Origin: a bacterium
GTDB lineage: Bacteria > DRYD01 > JALUEN01
Length of the DNA: 6,774 bases
Assembly: GCA_027052755.1 (NCBI GenBank)
Contig: JALUEN010000281.1
Coordinates: forward strand, 1 to 6,774
Direction: 5' to 3'
Positions 1-5,264 of the stretch are shown piece after piece. The stretch's first letter is position 1. Each line of letters opens with the position of its first letter. A program made the translations under genes and the position numbers. The notes below the pieces were generated by a model. That model was not told the DNA's origin. It saw only the letters and a program-made list of their open reading frames with translations, and did not search any database.

Positions 1-45
1 GAGAAGGGGAATGGGGTAGTTAATTTAGAGCTAAGTGATAACCTC

Positions 46-669
46 TTAAGCTTCCATATTCACGACCACAGAAGTTCTCTGCTTTCTCTCCCTCATCAAC
101 TCTATTCCCTTAAATACCTCGTCTAGGGATATCACCTGGTACTCAGTTCTAACAGGGATCTGGTGAGCCAGTTTGAGGAACTCCCTAGCATCATCCCTAG
201 TGTAGTTAGATACAATTAATATCTGTTTCTCACCGTAGATATCATTAAAAGGCACCTGCAGTCCTTTATCAAGGTATATAGCGTTTACAGCGATTTTCCC
301 TCCCCTTCTAGTTAGCTGAATACTTCTAGCAACAATTTCTGTGCTAGGGGCAAATGTCAATGAGGAGTCAAGTTTCTCAGGAGGGATATCATAGTAATTC
401 CCTATCCAATCTGCTCCTAACTCCTCAGCTAACTTGAGATGCTCAGGGCTTCTGGAGAAAACGAAGACCTTTTTCCCAAAGTACTTTAGGAGCTGTATAA
501 CTATGTGAGCGCTAGCGCCAAAGCCCCATAGCCCAACTCGTTTATGCCCATCCTCAACGCCTAGCTTCATCGTCCTGTAGCCGATAATTCCTGCGCACAT
601 TAGGGGAGCCAGGGATAAGGGATCGGCATCACTTGGGAGCTCAAAGATAAAATCCCTAGGTACCACCAT
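46..669 (-). CDS. C-terminal Rossmann fragment of the alcohol dehydrogenase
   Basis: The 207-residue piece begins at ATG 669, only two codons after the TAG and in the same frame. No Shine-Dalgarno sequence precedes this ATG, so independent translation is doubtful unless ribosomes restart after the stop. It contains the zinc cysteine at residue 25, the nucleotide loop GFGASAH at 49-55, and the end of the second Rossmann strand reading FSRS. The missing acidic residue and the Arg there suggest NADP(H) over NAD(H); this is inference. The tail ends normally at TAA (46-48), so nothing downstream of the stop is obviously decayed. Confidence 0.55.
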   Translation of the reverse strand: MVVPRDFIFELPSDADPLSLAPLMCAGIIGYRTMKLGVEDGHKRVGLWGFGASAHIVIQLLKYFGKKVFVFSRSPEHLKLAEELGADWIGNYYDIPPEKLDSSLTFAPSTEIVARSIQLTRRGGKIAVNAIYLDKGLQVPFNDIYGEKQILIVSNYTRDDAREFLKLAHQIPVRTEYQVISLDEVFKGIELMRERKQRTSVVVNMEA

Positions 670-672
670 GTA

Positions 673-1020
673 CTAAGCTAAACAGCCGTCAACGCTAAAC
701 CCTGTGAATTTTGCGTTCTCGCAGAGGTTTTCCTTACCCGTTTTACAGTAAAAACACTCTCCACATGTCTCATACAGCCATGAGATTCCGAAAAGTCCTC
801 TTGATTCCTCGCCCACTAAATAGCCAACTACCTGATGACCAGGTATAAGCGGAAGCTTAGGAGGCTTTATCTCCTTATTTAATATATGTATATCAGTTCT
901 ACATATCCCACAAGCTATTACTTTCATAAGAGCGTACTTGTCTGATGGAGGCTCTGGGACAGGGACTAGTTTAAGCTCTGCCTTCTCCCCATCAAATACG
1001 AGGGCCTTCATCTCCCTCAT
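673..1020 (-). CDS. N-terminal GroES-like fragment of the alcohol dehydrogenase
   Basis: This 115-residue piece is what would be translated if the TAG stops ribosomes. It holds the GroES-like catalytic fold start, C40 and H62 for catalytic zinc, and the complete four-cysteine structural-zinc lobe (C86, C89, C92, C100). It lacks the third catalytic-zinc cysteine and the whole cofactor domain, so it should be inactive alone. Compared with remembered relatives, the stretch between PGHQVVG and WLYETCGEC is about seven residues short, and the usual GDRVG turn is not recognisable. That is a second departure from the family besides the stop. Confidence 0.6.
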   Translation of the reverse strand: MREMKALVFDGEKAELKLVPVPEPPSDKYALMKVIACGICRTDIHILNKEIKPPKLPLIPGHQVVGYLVGEESRGLFGISWLYETCGECFYCKTGKENLCENAKFTGFSVDGCLA

Positions 1021-1035
1021 CCTTATCTCCCTCCT

Positions 1036-1452
1036 TCAGATACCAAAGGTCTCCTCAATCCACTTCTTTATCTCATCCCTTACTCGTCTGAAGACCTCTA
1101 ACTTCAGCTCATGAGGTCCCTCGTAGGAAGCAGGATCTTCAAAACCTTTATGTAGGTATTTAACTCCCCCAGGGAAAAATGGGCACTGCTCCTTAGCCTT
1201 ATCGCATACTGTTACCACGTAATCAAATCTCTGTCCTAGGAACTCCCTCACGCTCTTAGCTCTGTGAGAAGATATATCAATGCCTATCTCTTTCATCACC
1301 GCTACCGCGTAAGAGTTAAGTTTTCCAGGTTGAATACCAGCGCTATAAACCTCATATCTATCACCATAGAGGTGTCTGAGAAGTCCTTCAGCCATCTGCG
1401 ATCTAGCGGAGTTATGAGTGCACACAAAAAGAACCCTCTTTTTAGAATTCAT
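1036..1452 (-). CDS. arsC: Arsenate reductase, thioredoxin-coupled (low-Mr phosphatase fold)
   Basis: Cytoplasmic enzyme reducing arsenate to arsenite with electrons from thioredoxin. The 138-residue protein matches the pI258-type family in length (131-139 usual) and in every key residue: nucleophile C11 and R17 in the P-loop CTHNSARS, resolving pair C83 and C90 in TVCDKAKEQC, and general acid D106 in GFEDPA. These are the family's Cys10, Arg16, Cys82, Cys89 and Asp105 shifted by one. The start is ambiguous. ATG 1452 lies 8 nt after GGGAG and gives the canonical length; GTG 1458 lies 6 nt after GGAGG and overlaps the ccdA stop by one base (TAGTG). Either way arsC is translationally tied to ccdA. 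No arsR or arsenite permease is visible. A tyrosine-phosphatase role is less likely because the cysteine pair is present. Confidence 0.92.
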   Translation of the reverse strand: MNSKKRVLFVCTHNSARSQMAEGLLRHLYGDRYEVYSAGIQPGKLNSYAVAVMKEIGIDISSHRAKSVREFLGQRFDYVVTVCDKAKEQCPFFPGGVKYLHKGFEDPASYEGPHELKLEVFRRVRDEIKKWIEETFGI

Positions 1453-1457
1453 CTTCA

Positions 1458-2243
1458 CTACTCCCCTCCCCTGAGATACTTATTTAGGTCCTCCTTTGGT
1501 GGCAATATCCCAGTTATACTTCCAGTTGAGAGAGGGGCAACCTTCTCCTGAATGATATCGGACATGCTAAGCCCACCTAAACCAACGATGATAATCGGCA
1601 TCATAGGGAGCGTACACGGAGAGAGGAAGGTGATTATACCGGCTAGGAAAGCAACCCCGAGCCCAAGTTTATAACCTAGAATTCCTTCTAGGTTAGCTCC
1701 GAGGCTTGGAAGTTTTATACTGCTAAGTAACCAAAGTCCTATTACTAATAAGAGAACACCCGATATCCTGTTAATGATAGCCAGTTTAGCTCCAGAGGCC
1801 TTCATCCAGTTCCAGACAGGAGCTATGAATAGAGCTAATAGGATAAAACAGAGGTTCATCCCTAAGAGGAAACTGAAGAGGAAAGCGAATGCTATTGCAG
1901 AAGGCTGAGTAGTTATCATTGAGATTATGCCAGCTAGAATTGGGCCAGCACAAGGACTCCAGGAAGCTGACAACCCTAAACCTAGGATAATACCTCCAAG
2001 AAACCCTTTGTACTTTCCTTTCTTTAAACCTAAGTTCAACCCCGGTATATTGATCTCTCCACCGAGAACCATCCATATACCGAAGAGTATTAAGAGGATA
2101 CCGGCTCCTATCCTGAGGTAATCAGGATTTAAGAAGCCTAAGAAATAGCGAAGAGAGAGAATAACTATCGTGAAACCGATATCAAAGCCTATTGATAAGC
2201 CGATCGCTGAGCTTAGGAGAGATCCTAAGTTCCTCAGTTTCAA
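1458..2243 (-). CDS. CcdA-like thiol-disulfide membrane transporter, apparently circularly permuted
   Basis: Polytopic membrane protein of about 261 residues. CcdA/DsbD-core proteins pass reducing equivalents from cytoplasmic thioredoxin to extracytoplasmic thiols through two membrane cysteines. Six hydrophobic spans are visible at roughly 9-36, 43-61, 80-110, 115-141, 156-175 and 193-224. The third carries WSPCAGPILAG (C98), normally in helix 4; the sixth carries FLSPCTLPMMP (C210), normally in helix 1. The order is therefore 2-3-4-5-6-1. Positive charges (KKGKYK after span 2, MKASGAK after span 4) fit both ends being cytoplasmic, as such a permutation predicts. TTG 2243 sits 8 nt after GGAGG (2252-2256); ATG 2249 is only 2 nt away, and an in-frame TGA lies just upstream, so no missing N-terminal helix is encoded there. 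It heads the minus-strand unit and overlaps arsC. Family confident; permutation is inferred by eye. Confidence 0.8.
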   Translation of the reverse strand: MKLRNLGSLLSSAIGLSIGFDIGFTIVILSLRYFLGFLNPDYLRIGAGILLILFGIWMVLGGEINIPGLNLGLKKGKYKGFLGGIILGLGLSASWSPCAGPILAGIISMITTQPSAIAFAFLFSFLLGMNLCFILLALFIAPVWNWMKASGAKLAIINRISGVLLLVIGLWLLSSIKLPSLGANLEGILGYKLGLGVAFLAGIITFLSPCTLPMMPIIIVGLGGLSMSDIIQEKVAPLSTGSITGILPPKEDLNKYLRGGE

Positions 2244-2381
2244 AATCATCTCCTCCCTTCAGTTTTTCTATATACTTTTTCCACAAAATATCGCTATTTG
2301 CTCTCTAGGGAAAAACAATGAACAGCTTGAAAGTATATTATAGAAGACAAACGATAAGATAAAAGTGAAGGGGTGATAATT
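2244..2381. promoter_or_regulatory. Divergent promoter region between ccdA-like and pfpI genes
   Basis: This is the only real intergenic gap and it separates the two transcription units, so both promoters should lie here. It is A/T-rich. A near-matching motif occurs on both strands in mirror orientation: CTATATACTTT at 2268-2278 (AAAGTATATAG on the minus strand) and AAAGTATATTATAG at 2330-2343 on the plus strand. These could be paired -10 regions or a regulator's half-sites. TTGAAA at 2327-2332 is a possible plus-strand -35, but the -10 at the proper distance (2350-2358) is poor. I cannot assign start points. Confidence 0.4.
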
Positions 2382-2927
2382 ATGGGAAATCTAGCAGAGC
2401 TTATTGAGAAACCTCACGTTATAGTAACCTTGGAAGAAGGCGTTGACGATAGAGAGTTCCTATATCCCTATTACAGGGTTCAGGAAGCAGGTTTGAATGT
2501 GGTAGTAATTGGTACAGGAAAAGGTAAGTACAAGTCCAAGTTAGGTCTAGAGCTGAAAGAAGATGCCTCTGCTGAGGAGTACCTTAAACAGAACCCTGAT
2601 CTCAAGAATTTAAAGGGGTTAGTTATACCTGGTGGTAAAGCTCCAGAGAGATTGAGGATAAACCAGTGGGCAAGGGAACTAGTAAGAAAGGTAAATGAGA
2701 AAGGCATAATCATTGCTTCCATATGCCATGGGCCTCAGCTACTCATATCCGCAGGTGTGATCTCTGGTAGGCGTGCCACCTCTTATATCACAGTAGCTGA
2801 TGATGTCAAGAACGCAGGCGCTCAGTACCTAGACGAGAGCGTTGTAGTAGATGGTAACCTAATCACATCTAGACACCCAGGTGATATCCCCAATTGGATG
2901 AGAGAGTTTATAAAGGCTATTTCTTAA
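2382..2927 (+). CDS. PfpI/DJ-1 family protein (intracellular protease or deglycase type)
   Basis: A 181-residue cytoplasmic protein of the class I glutamine amidotransferase-like fold. The nucleophile elbow is clear: C115-H116 in ASICHGPQLLISAGV. Also visible are PGGKAPERLR (84-92), the family strand-helix REFLYPYYRVQEAG (24-37), TSY after the elbow and a terminal DGNLITSR with WMREF. The pattern closely follows Pyrococcus PfpI, annotated variously as protease or glyoxal/methylglyoxal deglycase; the substrate cannot be told from sequence. By my alignment the conserved glutamate that contacts the cysteine (Glu12 in PfpI) is replaced by D22. ATG 2382 lies 6 nt after a GGGGTG site; GTG 2373 is possible but too close to that site. 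It is the first gene of the plus-strand unit, 26 bp before amrS. Confidence 0.9.
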   Translation: MGNLAELIEKPHVIVTLEEGVDDREFLYPYYRVQEAGLNVVVIGTGKGKYKSKLGLELKEDASAEEYLKQNPDLKNLKGLVIPGGKAPERLRINQWARELVRKVNEKGIIIASICHGPQLLISAGVISGRRATSYITVADDVKNAGAQYLDESVVVDGNLITSRHPGDIPNWMREFIKAIS

Positions 2928-2953
2928 TAGGAGTTGATATAGGAGCTGATATA
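2928..2953 (+). repeat. Tandem 12-bp repeat duplicating the amrS ribosome-binding site
   Basis: The whole pfpI-amrS gap is two head-to-tail copies, TAGGAGTTGATA (2928-2939) and TAGGAGCTGATA (2940-2951), differing at one base, followed by TA and the ATG. Each copy holds a GGAG core. Only the second is at a working distance, 8 nt before ATG 2954; the first is 20 nt away. The repeat supports ATG 2954 as the true start over the open frame beginning at TTG 2894. Confidence 0.85.
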
Positions 2954-4075
2954 ATGCCAGTGAGGTCCGTCTTAGAGTGGTTAGACACCTTCACTAAAGA
3001 GGGATGGTTATACGAAAAAGTAGATGATAAAACCCTCAGATGTATAGCTTGTGCTCACAGGTGCTTACTTAAGCCTGGGACAAGGGGAGTATGTCTAGTC
3101 AGGAGGAACCAAGATGGTAAGCTAATGGTTCCTTGGGGCTATGTGAGTTCCCTTCACAATGATCCTATAGAGAAGAAACCCCTGTTCCATGTGCTTCCCA
3201 CGGAAGGCGTATTAAGTTTCGGGATGCTCGGCTGCAACTTTAGGTGTCCCTTCTGTCAAAACTGGGAGATATCTCAGACAGGTAGGGACGAGGTAGCTTC
3301 CCAATATGCCTCCTACATTAAGAGGGTAACACCAGAGGAGATGGTGAAACTAGCAGAGAGATTAGGTAGCCAGATGATCGCCAGCACCTATAACGAACCT
3401 CTGATAACAACTGAGTGGGCTATAGATATATTCAGGCTCGCTAAGGAGAGAGGTATGCTAACCGTTTACGTAACTAATGGACACGCTACCCCAGAAGTCT
3501 TAGATCACCTTAAGGAAGTCTTAGATGCGGCAAACGTTGATCTGAAGGCCTTTAAGGAGGAGAGCTATAGGTGGTTAGGGGGGAAACTGAAACCAGTTCT
3601 TCAGACAATAGAAGGGATGCTGGAGAGAGGCATATGGGTTGAGGTTACCACCTTAGTTGTTCCCGAATTTAACGATTCGGATGAGGAATTAAGAGGTATC
3701 GCTAATTTCCTAGCCAAGCTGTCAAGGGATATTCCCTGGCACGTTACAGCTTTCCACCCAGATTACAAGGTAACTGATAAACCCAGAACCCCCTCCTCCT
3801 TGCTCTTGAAAGCCTACGAGATAGGTAAAGAGGTAGGCTTAAGGTACGTTTACATGGGGAATGTCCTAGCCCCTGAGTATGAGACCACCTATTGTCCCTC
3901 CTGTGGAACTCCACTGATAGTTAGGAGCTGGTATGATACCCAGGTTCACATAAGAGAGGGAGGGAAATGTCCTAAGTGTGGGGAGAAGATACCAGGAATA
4001 TGGAGGAGAAGATATCCTCCTAGAACTGAAGATGACCTAGCAGTACTAAAGGTACCTCCCTCAAGCGGAGTTTAG
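2954..4075 (+). CDS. amrS: AmmeMemoRadiSam-type radical SAM enzyme (AmrS, PflA-like)
   Basis: A 373-residue cytoplasmic Fe-S enzyme. The radical SAM cluster is C94, C98 and C101 in GCNFRCPFCQNWEIS (CxxxCxxC), which binds [4Fe-4S] and cleaves S-adenosylmethionine. Upstream is a family-specific cysteine set, C30, C33, C37 and C47 (CIACAHRC then GVC). After the barrel comes a zinc ribbon, C314/C317 (YCPSCG) and C339/C342 (KCPKCG), ending in IPGIW. These flanking pieces, TYNEP, NVDLKAF and TAFHPDY are typical of AmrS rather than a glycyl-radical activase such as PflA. The family is defined by association with AMMECR1 and MEMO proteins; its substrate is unknown, and neither partner is in this window. 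Start ATG 2954 is set by GGAG at 2942-2945. It lies 26 bp after pfpI and 22 bp before yebC, and stops at TAG. Confidence 0.92.
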   Translation: MPVRSVLEWLDTFTKEGWLYEKVDDKTLRCIACAHRCLLKPGTRGVCLVRRNQDGKLMVPWGYVSSLHNDPIEKKPLFHVLPTEGVLSFGMLGCNFRCPFCQNWEISQTGRDEVASQYASYIKRVTPEEMVKLAERLGSQMIASTYNEPLITTEWAIDIFRLAKERGMLTVYVTNGHATPEVLDHLKEVLDAANVDLKAFKEESYRWLGGKLKPVLQTIEGMLERGIWVEVTTLVVPEFNDSDEELRGIANFLAKLSRDIPWHVTAFHPDYKVTDKPRTPSSLLLKAYEIGKEVGLRYVYMGNVLAPEYETTYCPSCGTPLIVRSWYDTQVHIREGGKCPKCGEKIPGIWRRRYPPRTEDDLAVLKVPPSSGV

Positions 4076-4082
4076 TTTTCTC

Positions 4083-4090
4083 AGGAGGTG
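4083..4090 (+). promoter_or_regulatory. Shine-Dalgarno that decides the yebC start
   Basis: AGGAGGTG is a near-perfect anti-16S match. Two ATGs follow, at 4092 and 4098. From AGGAGG the second is 9 nt away and the first only 3, so initiation should be at 4098. This also gives the family's standard N-terminus MAGHSKW. Confidence 0.8.
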
Positions 4091-4097
4091 AATGGAT

Positions 4098-4856
4098 ATG
4101 GCAGGGCACTCAAAGTGGCATAACATAAGGGCTAAGAAGGAAAAGATGGATAAGAGAAAGGGCAAGTTATTTTCAAAGCTATCTAGGGAGATAATGGTAG
4201 CTATACGAGAAGGTGGGCCAGATCCTGAGTTTAACCCGAGGCTCAGGAACGCTATTAAGCGAGCTAAGAGCGCTGGTATGTCAATGGATACTATAGAGAA
4301 ACTAATAAAGAAGGCCAAGGGAGAGCTAGATGCAGGTAACCTACACGAGATAGTTTACGAGGGTTACGGCCCAGGAGGAGTAGCTATATTAGTTGAAGCG
4401 GTAACGGATAACAGGAACAGAACGGTGGCTGAGATTAGGAGAATATTTCAGAAACACGGTGGCAGTTTAGGGGAATCAGGAAGCGTTATGTGGCAGTTCA
4501 AGAAGAGAGGTCTAATAACGTTTGATAAGGACGTAGACGAGGATGCGATAACTGAGATAGCTCTTAACTACGACGTAGAGGATATAAGGAGAGATCCAGA
4601 GGACGGGACCCTAGAGGTTATATGTGAGGTAAAGGACTTCGCACACATATTAGAGGCTTTTGAACAAGCTGGATATAAACCTACTCACGCTGATATAACT
4701 TATATTCCCACGATGACAGTTGAAGTTAAAGGGGAAACAGCAGAGAAGCTGATAAAGCTTCTGGAGGCCCTAGAGGATCACGATGATGTTCAGAAAGTAC
4801 ACAGTAACTTCCAGATGTCTAAGGAGCTCCTTGAGAAGCTAGCTGAGGTAGCTTAA
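4098..4856 (+). CDS. yebC: YebC/PmpR family protein, type I (TACO1 family)
   Basis: A 252-residue cytoplasmic protein, close to the 240-250 usual. Hallmarks run in order: MAGHSKWHNIRAKK at the N-terminus, GKLFSKLSREI (22-32), FNPRLRNAIKRAKSAGMSMDTI (45-66), YEGYGPGGVAI (88-97), TDNRNRT (103-109) and GGSLGESGSVMWQF (121-134). The MAGHSKW start marks the YebC_I branch. The family was long annotated as DNA-binding transcriptional regulators; more recent work on bacterial YebC and mitochondrial TACO1 supports a translation factor that relieves ribosome stalling at proline-rich stretches. Which role applies here is not visible. It lies 22 bp after amrS and 23 bp before the cupin gene. In many bacteria yebC precedes ruvC; that neighbour is absent here. 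It ends at TAA with no frame damage. Confidence 0.96.
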   Translation: MAGHSKWHNIRAKKEKMDKRKGKLFSKLSREIMVAIREGGPDPEFNPRLRNAIKRAKSAGMSMDTIEKLIKKAKGELDAGNLHEIVYEGYGPGGVAILVEAVTDNRNRTVAEIRRIFQKHGGSLGESGSVMWQFKKRGLITFDKDVDEDAITEIALNYDVEDIRRDPEDGTLEVICEVKDFAHILEAFEQAGYKPTHADITYIPTMTVEVKGETAEKLIKLLEALEDHDDVQKVHSNFQMSKELLEKLAEVA

Positions 4857-4866
4857 ACTAAAACGT

Positions 4867-4873
4867 GGAGGTG
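4867..4873 (+). promoter_or_regulatory. Shine-Dalgarno that sets a GTG start for the cupin gene
   Basis: GGAGGTG starts 11 nt after the yebC stop. Three in-frame GTGs lie nearby, at 4865, 4871 and 4880. The first two overlap the site itself, while 4880 is 8 nt past GGAGG, the spacing used by most genes in this unit. Confidence 0.75.
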
Positions 4874-4879
4874 AGAAAA

Positions 4880-5239
4880 GTGGAGAGAACAGTAAGCGCT
4901 AAGGTAATGAGATATACTCAGATAGCTCCACAGGATATTCCCAGTGAGTCAGCTAAGGGGACGAAGATAAGGTGGTTAATCACCAAGGAAGATGGCGCTC
5001 CTAACTTCGCCATGAGGTACTTTACCGTAGAGCCTGGCGGTGAGATATACGATCACTCCCACCCATGGGAGCACGAGATATTTATCACGAGAGGTAAAGG
5101 TAAGGTGAAGATTGGGGATACCTGGTACGATGTAGAGAGTGGCTACTTCCTATTCGTTCCACCCAATGCTCCTCACGAGTACAAGAACACAGGAGATGAG
5201 CCTTTAGAGTTCATCTGTATTATACCTCACACAAAGTAA
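4880..5239 (+). CDS. Small single-domain cupin protein
   Basis: A 119-residue protein that is essentially one cupin barrel. Motif 1 is [22 protein letters not shown], giving likely metal ligands H59, H61 and E66; motif 2 is [16 protein letters not shown], giving H99. All four usual ligands are present, so a metal-binding and possibly catalytic protein is expected rather than a purely structural cupin. Single-domain cupins include isomerases, dioxygenases and sugar or auxin-binding-like proteins, and sequence alone does not choose among them. No signal peptide, so cytoplasmic. The N-terminal 30 residues before the barrel match nothing I recognise. It sits 23 bp after yebC and 25 bp before pdxS, so co-transcription is likely. 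The GTG start at 4880 is decided by GGAGG. Confidence 0.88.
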   Translation: MERTVSAKVMRYTQIAPQDIPSESAKGTKIRWLITKEDGAPNFAMRYFTVEPGGEIYDHSHPWEHEIFITRGKGKVKIGDTWYDVESGYFLFVPPNAPHEYKNTGDEPLEFICIIPHTK

Positions 5240-5249
5240 AGGTATAAAA

Positions 5250-5256
5250 AAGGGGG
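5250..5256 (+). promoter_or_regulatory. Ribosome-binding site supporting a TTG start for pdxS
   Basis: AAGGGGG lies 8 nt before TTG 5265. No ATG or GTG in frame lies near it; the next in-frame ATG would cut off the conserved [14 protein letters not shown] segment. The rare TTG start is therefore required by both spacing and family length. Confidence 0.75.
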
Positions 5257-5264
5257 CGATAAAC

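Larger units (their letters stand above)
46..1020 (-). pseudogene. Zinc-dependent alcohol dehydrogenase interrupted by an in-frame TAG
   Basis: Read through, the frame gives about 323 residues plus one TAG, close to the 330-345 usual for medium-chain zinc alcohol dehydrogenases (NAD(P)H-linked alcohol/aldehyde interconversion, cytoplasmic). The N-terminal half carries catalytic-zinc residues C40 (in CGICRTD) and H62 (PGHQVVG) and structural-zinc cysteines C86, C89, C92 and C100. The C-terminal half carries the third catalytic-zinc cysteine (MCAGIIGYR) and the Rossmann loop GFGASAH. TAG at 673-675 falls where relatives have Glu in a GGxAEY motif, so a single GAG to TAG change explains it. Start ATG 1020 has GGAGG at 1030-1034 with a 9-nt spacer. 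It is the third gene of the ccdA-arsC-adh unit, 15 bp after arsC. Recent pseudogene, sequencing error or readthrough cannot be separated here; the family call is firm. Confidence 0.85.

Noticed and set aside
1..45. Terminator or further gene at the left edge
   Set aside because: The 45 bases after the dehydrogenase stop show no GC-rich stem followed by a T run in minus-strand direction and no coding signal.
673..675. TAG as a reassigned codon (pyrrolysine or recoded genome)
   Set aside because: TAG ends the ccdA-like gene and amrS at family-appropriate lengths, and the site is a Glu position with no known need for an unusual residue. Kept only as a testable alternative.
1264..1551. Plus-strand open frame of 95 codons
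   Set aside because: It lies opposite arsC and the ccdA tail, whose residues match known families; its own protein shows no recognisable motif and no good ribosome site.
1786..2121. Open frames of 96 codons (minus) and 64 codons (plus) inside the ccdA-like gene
   Set aside because: Both are out of frame with a strongly supported membrane protein and have no motif or Shine-Dalgarno of their own.
2480..2722. Minus-strand open frame of 80 codons
   Set aside because: Antisense to the conserved core of the PfpI-family gene; no ribosome site.
2894..2953. Upstream TTG start extending the radical SAM protein by 20 residues
   Set aside because: The extension overlaps the end of pfpI and reads through the repeated ribosome-site unit; ATG 2954 has a GGAG 8 nt before it.
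4061..4318. Minus-strand hydrophobic-looking open frame of 85 codons
   Set aside because: Antisense to the highly conserved yebC start; hydrophobicity is the reverse image of lysine/glutamate-rich codons.
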